This document shows positions 59,406 through 64,000 of a stretch of DNA of 64,000 nt, piece by piece (the stretch's first letter is position 1; each line of letters opens with the position of its first letter). Position numbers and translations under genes: made by a program. The notes below the pieces were generated by a model. The model had not been told where the DNA came from. It saw nothing but the letters and a program-made list of their open reading frames with translations, and searched no databases. Origin of the DNA: Diphasiastrum complanatum (lineage: Eukaryota; Streptophyta; Lycopodiopsida; Lycopodiales; Lycopodiaceae); NCBI GenBank assembly GCA_029204225.1, contig CM055102.1, positions 45,256,984 to 45,320,983 of the forward strand, given 5' to 3'.

Positions 59406-60260
59406 TTCTCGTGCTTCCTTTTGAGTTAACGAATGCACCAGCTACGTTCCAACAGATGATGAACGATCTTTTCCGTCCATATCTAGGGAAGTTTGTGGTT
59501 GTATTCTTAGATGATATTCTCATCTACAGTAAAACACTTAAGGAGCATTCGAGTCATCTTAAGACCGTCTTAGATATTCTCAGACGAGAGAAACTCTACG
59601 CTAAGGAATCTAAATGTGAGTTCTTTAAGCATGAGTTGTTGTACCTCGGTCATAAGATCCCCCGCAGTGGGTTGGAGATTGACGAGAGTAAGGTCAAGAC
59701 AGTGCTTGATTGGCCGATACCGAAGACGGTTAGAGAAGTTAAATCTTTTCTCGTTTTTACAGTTTTCTTTCGTAAGTCAATTGAGGATTATGCTAAAGTG
59801 GCAGCACCCTTAAATAATTTGACTAAAGGCAGAGTTAATAAAAAGAAAAAGAGAGGTCAACCTAGCGAGCCTATTGAGTGGAATGATGAATTGAACCAAT
59901 GCTTTGAGAAACTCTCCTGATATACCTTACGTCGTACGAACTGACGCAAGTGATTCGGCGATAGGGGCAGTTCTTCTACAGGAGGATAGGTCGATAGCGT
60001 TTGAAAGCAAGAAACTCACGGGGCCTCAGTTGCGTTATACAACTCAGGAGAAAGAGTTATTTGCTGCGATACATGCATCTAAAACCTGGAGGCATTACCT
60101 TTATGGTAGTCAGTTTATAGTGTATACGGATCACCAACCTCTGAAGTACTTCTGTAATCAGAACGATCTAAGGGGTCATAAAGCTCACTGGGCTGAGCTT
60201 ATGCAGGAATTTGATCATGAGATCCGATATATCAAGGGTAGCTCTAACCAAGTTGCGGAT
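59404..60260 (+). pseudogene. Inverted copy: RT and RNase H
   Basis: The plus strand reads LTNAPATFQQMMNDLFRPYL and FLDDILIYSKTLKEHSSHL, open through VREVKSFLVFTVFFRKSIED to NQCFEKL near 59913. A deletion of about 41 bp relative to the minus copy then joins RNase H (DIPYVVRTDASDSAIG, YTDHQPLKYFCNQNDL, IRYIKGSSNQVAD). It breaks off at 60260 in a strand-switch scar. Near-identical to 57260-56365 on the other strand. Confidence 0.93.
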
Positions 60261-60334
60261 CTAAGATCGGCATAGTGCTTAGCTCTAACCAAGTTGCTTA
60301 GCTCAGGATAGAGCTAAGCACTATGCCGATCTTA
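60239..60334. other. Strand-switch scar: 26-bp inverted repeat plus 18-bp direct repeat
   Basis: Arms at 60262-60287 (TAAGATCGGCATAGTGCTTA..) and 60309-60334 are exact reverse complements, with a 21-bp spacer. TAGCTCTAACCAAGTTGC occurs at 60239-60256 and 60280-60297. The segment replaces about 1.06 kb (end of RNase H and most of integrase) relative to the minus-strand copy. Confidence 0.93.
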
Positions 60335-60770
60335 AGAGGTCTCCCAGAGATTTTAAAGTTGATGACTGGGTATATCTTAGAGTGGATTCTAAGACTATGA
60401 GTACAGGGAAGCATTATAAATTGTCTACGAGATATTGTGGACCGTTTCGGATTATAAAGAAAATTGGTTCTTTAGCTTACGAACTAGATCTTCAGAACAA
60501 GACTACAACTCACCCAGTGTTTCATGTAAGCCGATTGAAATTAAGTTTAAATGAAGGTGAAGTAGTTGGTTCAGAGGAAGATCTTACCCATTTGGAGGGG
60601 TCATCGCTTAGTGTTCCTTTGGAACCTGAAAAGGTACTCAGAACCAGAGATAAACAATTGAGAAATCGTTCTATCTAGTGCTTGATCATGTGGAAGGGAC
60701 GGACTGAGGATGATGATTCATGGGAAAGGGTCAAAAGCATAAAGAAGAATTTCCCTAGTTTTCATTTCTA
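60309..60770 (+). pseudogene. Inverted copy: integrase C-terminus and chromodomain
   Basis: The plus strand reads HYADLKRSPRDFKVDDWVYL, then KHYKLSTRYCGPFRIIKKIG, HPVFHVSRLKLSLNEGEVVG, a stop at 60676-60678, and WKGRTEDDDSWERVKSIKKN to TTTCATTTCTAG near 60770. It matches 54826-55290 on the other strand. Confidence 0.9.
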
Positions 60771-60799
60771 GAGATAGAAATGGTTTAAGGGAGGAAGAA

Positions 60800-61200
60800 T
60801 GTTATGTCCATGTCTTGTACAAGGGAATCAGAATTATTGCTGACGTGGATAGCCGGTCACTCCAGTTGTATGTGGTTATTAGTTATGCTACGTCATTTCG
60901 GACGTGGTCGTATTAAATAATTAATAATCATATGAGGGCCCAGACCTATAATTGGACATAGGAGCACATGCATGGTGAAGACTGCTTTAATGCAAGAATA
61001 GGAGATCAATAGCTCAATTTAGGTTGCATGGGAATCCTAAAGGAAATATTCTCTCTCTCTTGAGAAGAATAAGTCTAGTGGAAACTCGCCCATCCTCCTA
61101 TTGTGAATTGTGATTCTTGAGCCAGTGTTTCCTGTCCTCTCTTGTGTTCTTCATTGTGGCTTGGGGGTGGATTGGTTAGGGTATTGACTAGCCTCTCCAT
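60800..61200 (+). repeat. Inverted copy: truncated 3' LTR
   Basis: It begins TGTTATGTCCATG after a polypurine tract (TTTAAGGGAGGAAGAA) and follows the family LTR for about 401 of 488 bp. It then stops at CTAGCCTCTCCAT, where the leader of the outer element begins. Confidence 0.92.
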
Positions 61201-61234
61201 ACTCAAGATCCACCTCCTAGTAGATGTGATCCAA

Positions 61235-61246
61235 GCTCTGATACCA
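61235..61246 (-). promoter_or_regulatory. Primer-binding site of the gypsy unit
   Basis: The minus strand reads TGGTATCAGAGC next to the inner edge of the 5' LTR. Confidence 0.92.
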
Positions 61247-61247
61247 C

Positions 61248-61735
61248 TATAAGAACCACCAAGTGAAGATCTACAAGATTCCAATCACATGCACACCAAA
61301 AGGACACCTGTGGAGCATGAACCACCCAACCAATATGGAGAGGCTAGTCAATACCCTAACCAATCCACCCCCAAGCCACAGTGAAGAACACAAGACAGGA
61401 GAGGAAACACTGGCTCAAGAATCACAATTCACAATAGGAGGATGGGCGAGTTTCCACTAGACTTATTCTTCTCAAGAGAGAGAGAATATTCCCTTTAGGA
61501 TCCCCATGCAACCTAAATTGAGCTATTGATCTCCTATTCTTGCATTTAAGCAGTCTTCACCGTGCATGTGCTCCTATATCCAATTATAGGTCTGGGCCCT
61601 CATATGATTATTAATTATTTAATACGACCACGTCCGGAATGACGTAGCATAACTAATAACCACATACAACTGGAGTGACCGGCTATCCACGTCAGGAATA
61701 ATTCCGATTCCCTTGTACTGGACATGGACATAACA
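61248..61735 (-). repeat. 5' LTR of the gypsy unit
   Basis: 488 bp, aligned end to end with 54304-54791. The inner end reads TTATA instead of TTACA (minus strand). CCTAG follows at 61736-61740. Confidence 0.93.
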
Positions 61736-61740
61736 CCTAG

Positions 61741-62082
61741 GTTGGTAAACCTCGACTTAACGATCCTTTCTATCTCTATTTTTTCAATTCTATAACGGTG
61801 GTATCAGAGCTATGGCTTCTACTTCTACTTTTCAGGCATGGACAACGATCCTAGATGGATCCAACTACCTTGCATGGAGATCAAAGACTCGACTAATCTT
61901 GCAAGCTGAGAAGCTGTGGCCTTATGTTGATGGGACCATTCCCAAACCGCATGTACCTGATGTAATAAATACAGCAGCTTATGAAGAAGATTTAAAAGAT
62001 CTTCACGCCTGGTTGCATGCAGATTCAAAAGCTAAAGTAATGGCTGCAAGTACCATGTCAGATGTGAAGAAGGAGAACTTAG
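61741..62082 (+). pseudogene. Copia 5' LTR end, PBS and truncated gag
   Basis: About 55 bp of LTR end is followed by the PBS TGGTATCAGAGC (61799-61810) and ATG at 61812. The frame reads MASTSTFQAWTTILDGSNYL and AWRSKTRLILQ, with KLWPYVDGTIPKP and KVMAASTMSD, a copia Gag N-terminus (F..W...LDGSNY..W). The similarity ends near 62082, where LINE sequence starts. The frame runs on by chance to 62144. The gypsy unit landed in this element's 5' LTR. Confidence 0.85.
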
Positions 62083-62312
62083 ATGGTCGTGGAGATATAG
62101 AGATAGGTGAGTCGGTAGGGACAATATACAAGCCAGTAGCATAATTAGTCCAAATGCGGAGGTCCTCCAAGAAAGATGGTGGAGAGCGAGGAATGAACTC
62201 ACGCCAAAAAGTGCCCGAAGAAGAACTGAAAAGAAGGTCAATGAGACGTTTCCCTTCAGAATCATCATAGGAACGCTTCTTATGGCGGAGAACACGATGG
62301 TAGGAGCATCGA
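62083..62312 (-). pseudogene. LINE ORF2 fragment
   Basis: The minus strand reads YHRVLRHKKRSYDDSEGKRL, IDLLFSSSSGTFWREFIPRS and LEDLRIWTNYATGLY. The order K....FW..F........W..Y...LY is typical of the region between endonuclease and RT in plant LINEs. It is cut on both sides. Confidence 0.5.
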
Positions 62313-62539
62313 AAAGATCAAAGCAAATGTGGGGCATGGATAAATGAATAGGTTACTAACTGATGAAGAGAACAGCACTTGGTATCGTACCATGGAGGGT
62401 GCAATGGTCGAGGTGTGCGTCAAGTCTTTTTGAGATGGGGTTTTGTGGGGAGGGTTTGTGATGCAACCGTGTGGAAAGAGGTGGTGAAAAAAGCAGCCTG
62501 GGTGTCGACTGGACTGTCATGAGGAAAGGAGTGTAAAAG
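62313..62539. other. Short spacer, nothing recognised
   Basis: No motif on either strand. Confidence 0.3.
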
Positions 62540-62897
62540 TGTAATAGGTCCTAACACCACAGTAGGGCAAACACTAACTGATCCACCCAACCTTGCCTAC
62601 TCCCTGATATAGAGTAAGCCCCTCCTAGCCCAGTGTGAGGACTGGTAGCATGCTACTGCCAAGTGTCGGCCACGTGGCACTGACGTGGCCGACTGCACGT
62701 CGGGACCCAACTGGGAGCCCTATCCTGCTGACAGGGTCCCTAGGCTGTGTTAGGCCCGCCATGGCTATGGACCGTGCTGGGGCACACTACTCACACTGTC
62801 TTGCCCTGTTGGTCATGTACACTGGACACGACCCTGACTGTGGTATCTGACCTATCTGTGTTCTCTAGGGTTCGGCACTGGTTACGAGCTCGTAACA
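62540..62897 (-). repeat. 3' LTR of a third gypsy element
   Basis: The minus-strand start TGTTACGAGCTCGTAACC at 62897 carries an internal 18-bp palindrome (GTTACGAGCTCGTAAC). It follows a polypurine tract (CTTAAGGGGGAGGGAG). The other end is put at 62540 (plus TGTAATAGG). GC content is clearly higher than in the neighbours. Confidence 0.75.
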
Positions 62898-62901
62898 CTC
62901 C

Positions 62902-64000
62902 CTCCCCCTTAAGAACCGTCTTGGTCCTCTAAGACAAAGTCTGGAAAAATCTTGCGAAGGACGTTGCCTCTTTCCCAAGTGGCATTCTCAACAGGCTGAT
63001 CATTCCACTTAACCAGATATTCTCAGTATAGAGTATGACGAGTCTGCGTCTCTCTACTATCAAGAATCTCCTCTGGTTCATGTGGAGGTTGTTGAGGATC
63101 CAATGGGAGAACTAGAACACTGTCCCCTACCAGATTGTCTGATCTGGTTAAGGCTTTTCGTAACTGACTTACATGAAAGACTGGAAAAACCTTACTGCTG
63201 TGTGGGAGTTCTAGTTCATAGGTGACCTCGCCTAGTCTCCTACTGATGGTAAAGGGACCACAATACCTTGGAGACAACTTAGCACGCACTCCTGATTTGA
63301 GGGTTTTAGAGTCAACTGGGACTCTCAAGTAGACTTTCTCACCAGTGAGAACTGCACATCCCGTCTGTGTGGATCTGCATAATGCCTGGCTCGATCCTGG
63401 GACTGTCTAATGCTACGCTTAGCATGTTCTATCATCTGGTTTAGGTCCTCTAAAAAGTTTCTGGCTGCTTCAACTTTTTCTTGTTAAACCCTACAGCTGT
63501 GGGTGAGCGTGGCTGAAAACCGTACATCAGCATAAATGGGCTGTATCCCGTAGCTGAATGTTTGGTACTGTTGTAAGCAAACTCTAATATCGAGAGATAC
63601 TCCTCCCAATTAGTCTGCTTCTTGCTGACGTATGCACAACGCATATCCTCCAGCACTTGATTTACCCTTTCTGTTTGATCGTCCGTCTGTGGATGGTCGG
63701 TGGTACTCATATTAAGTTTAGTATGGAGATGATGGAATACTGCCCTCCAAAAATTTCCAGTAAACTTACTGTCCCGGTCGCTGACTATGCCGGAAGGTAG
63801 ACCGTACAATTTAAATAGCCCGTCTACAAACAACCTCGCTAACTCTGGAGCTCTAACGGTTGTTTTGGTCGGAATGAAATGAGCCATTTTGGTCAGACGG
63901 TCAACTGTGACCCATATAGCGTCATTACCCTTTTGGGTTTTAGGCAGGCCTACTATAAAATCCATGGAGATACTCTCCCATTTACCAGCTGGTATTTCTA
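62902..64000 (-). pseudogene. Third gypsy: integrase to chromodomain, running off the window
   Basis: Integrase core on the minus strand: MDFIVGLPKTQKGNDAIW at 63965, VSDRDSKFTGNFW, DDQTERVNQVLEDM (with a D where the usual G is), and YNSTKHSATGYSPFMLMYGF. A shift lies at about 63330-63480. The C-terminal domain (SPRYCGPFTISRRLGEVTYE, FPVFHVSQLRKAL) follows, then an in-frame TGA near 63025 and the chromodomain YLVKWNDQPVENATWERGNV, ending at a stop next to the polypurine tract (about 62902). A relative of the 54-59 kb family but distinct. The 5' part is outside the window. Confidence 0.9.

Larger units (their letters stand above)
54304..61735 (-). mobile_element. Ty3/gypsy unit with an internal inverted copy of itself
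   Basis: The outer LTRs are 54304-54791 (3', minus) and 61248-61735 (5', minus), each 488 bp, with TGTTATG..TTACA/TTATA ends and CCTAG on both outer sides, so this is one insertion event. On the minus strand it reads 5' LTR, PBS (61246-61235), about 34 bp of leader, a segment of the same family in the opposite direction (61200 to about 59404), about 130 bp of leader, gag, pol, polypurine tract, 3' LTR. The coding part has several shifts and stops. Confidence 0.92.

Noticed and set aside
59411-61200. A separate, head-to-head second gypsy insertion
   Set aside because: There is no 5' LTR, PBS, gag or own target duplication, its ends are hairpin scars, and the outer CCTAG encloses it; it is part of one unit.

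Overview
The window reads as nuclear DNA of a land plant with a large, transposon-packed genome. Signs of this are Ty1/copia and Ty3/gypsy chromovirus-type elements that use an initiator-Met-tRNA-like primer site (TGGTATCAGAGC), short GT..AG introns, long (GA)n, (CT)n and (CA)n microsatellites, and many nested insertions. I found no intact ordinary host gene, no rRNA or tRNA gene and no CRISPR array. The species cannot be fixed from sequence alone. The RT-like repeat family suggests a seedless plant such as a fern or bryophyte to me, but that is only an impression.

Layout, left to right. 1-2.7 kb: nothing coding. 2.7-7.2 kb: an eroded minus-strand gypsy gag/protease relic between two LTR-like repeats, the right one split by a 1.5 kb LTR element without recognisable pol. 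7.2-10.9 kb: mostly empty, with one Cys-rich zinc-finger-like exon. 10.9-18 kb: an RT-like gene relic (minus strand) split by a copia insertion with a TCATA duplication. That insertion has lost half its 5' LTR, gag, protease and integrase, and carries about 2.5 kb of intron-bearing foreign gene sequence instead. 18-25.4 kb: a diverged direct repeat, one copy with a huge (GA)n, then degenerate exons of unknown genes and a broken histone H3/CENH3-like gene. 25.4-36.1 kb: a nest in which a near-intact young copia lies inside a solo LTR, which lies inside an old copia gag, beside another copia relic and another solo LTR. 36.4-41.1 kb: microsatellites, a second plus-strand copy of the RT-like family, and a strong double hairpin. 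42-44.3 kb: a gypsy pol relic. 47.4-53.3 kb: a nearly intact chromodomain gypsy whose gag-pol frame is broken by one missing base. 54.3-61.7 kb: a gypsy unit with a CCTAG duplication that carries an inverted partial copy of its own pol and LTR, joined through snap-back hairpins; it sits in the 5' LTR of another copia. 62-64 kb: a LINE fragment and the 3' end of a third gypsy that runs off the window.

The genes do not form a pathway. The window records layered retrotransposition, gene-fragment capture and template switching. The strongest leads are the self-inverted gypsy unit, the copia unit with intron-bearing cargo, the two-copy RT-like family with possible introns, and the CENH3-like pseudogene.
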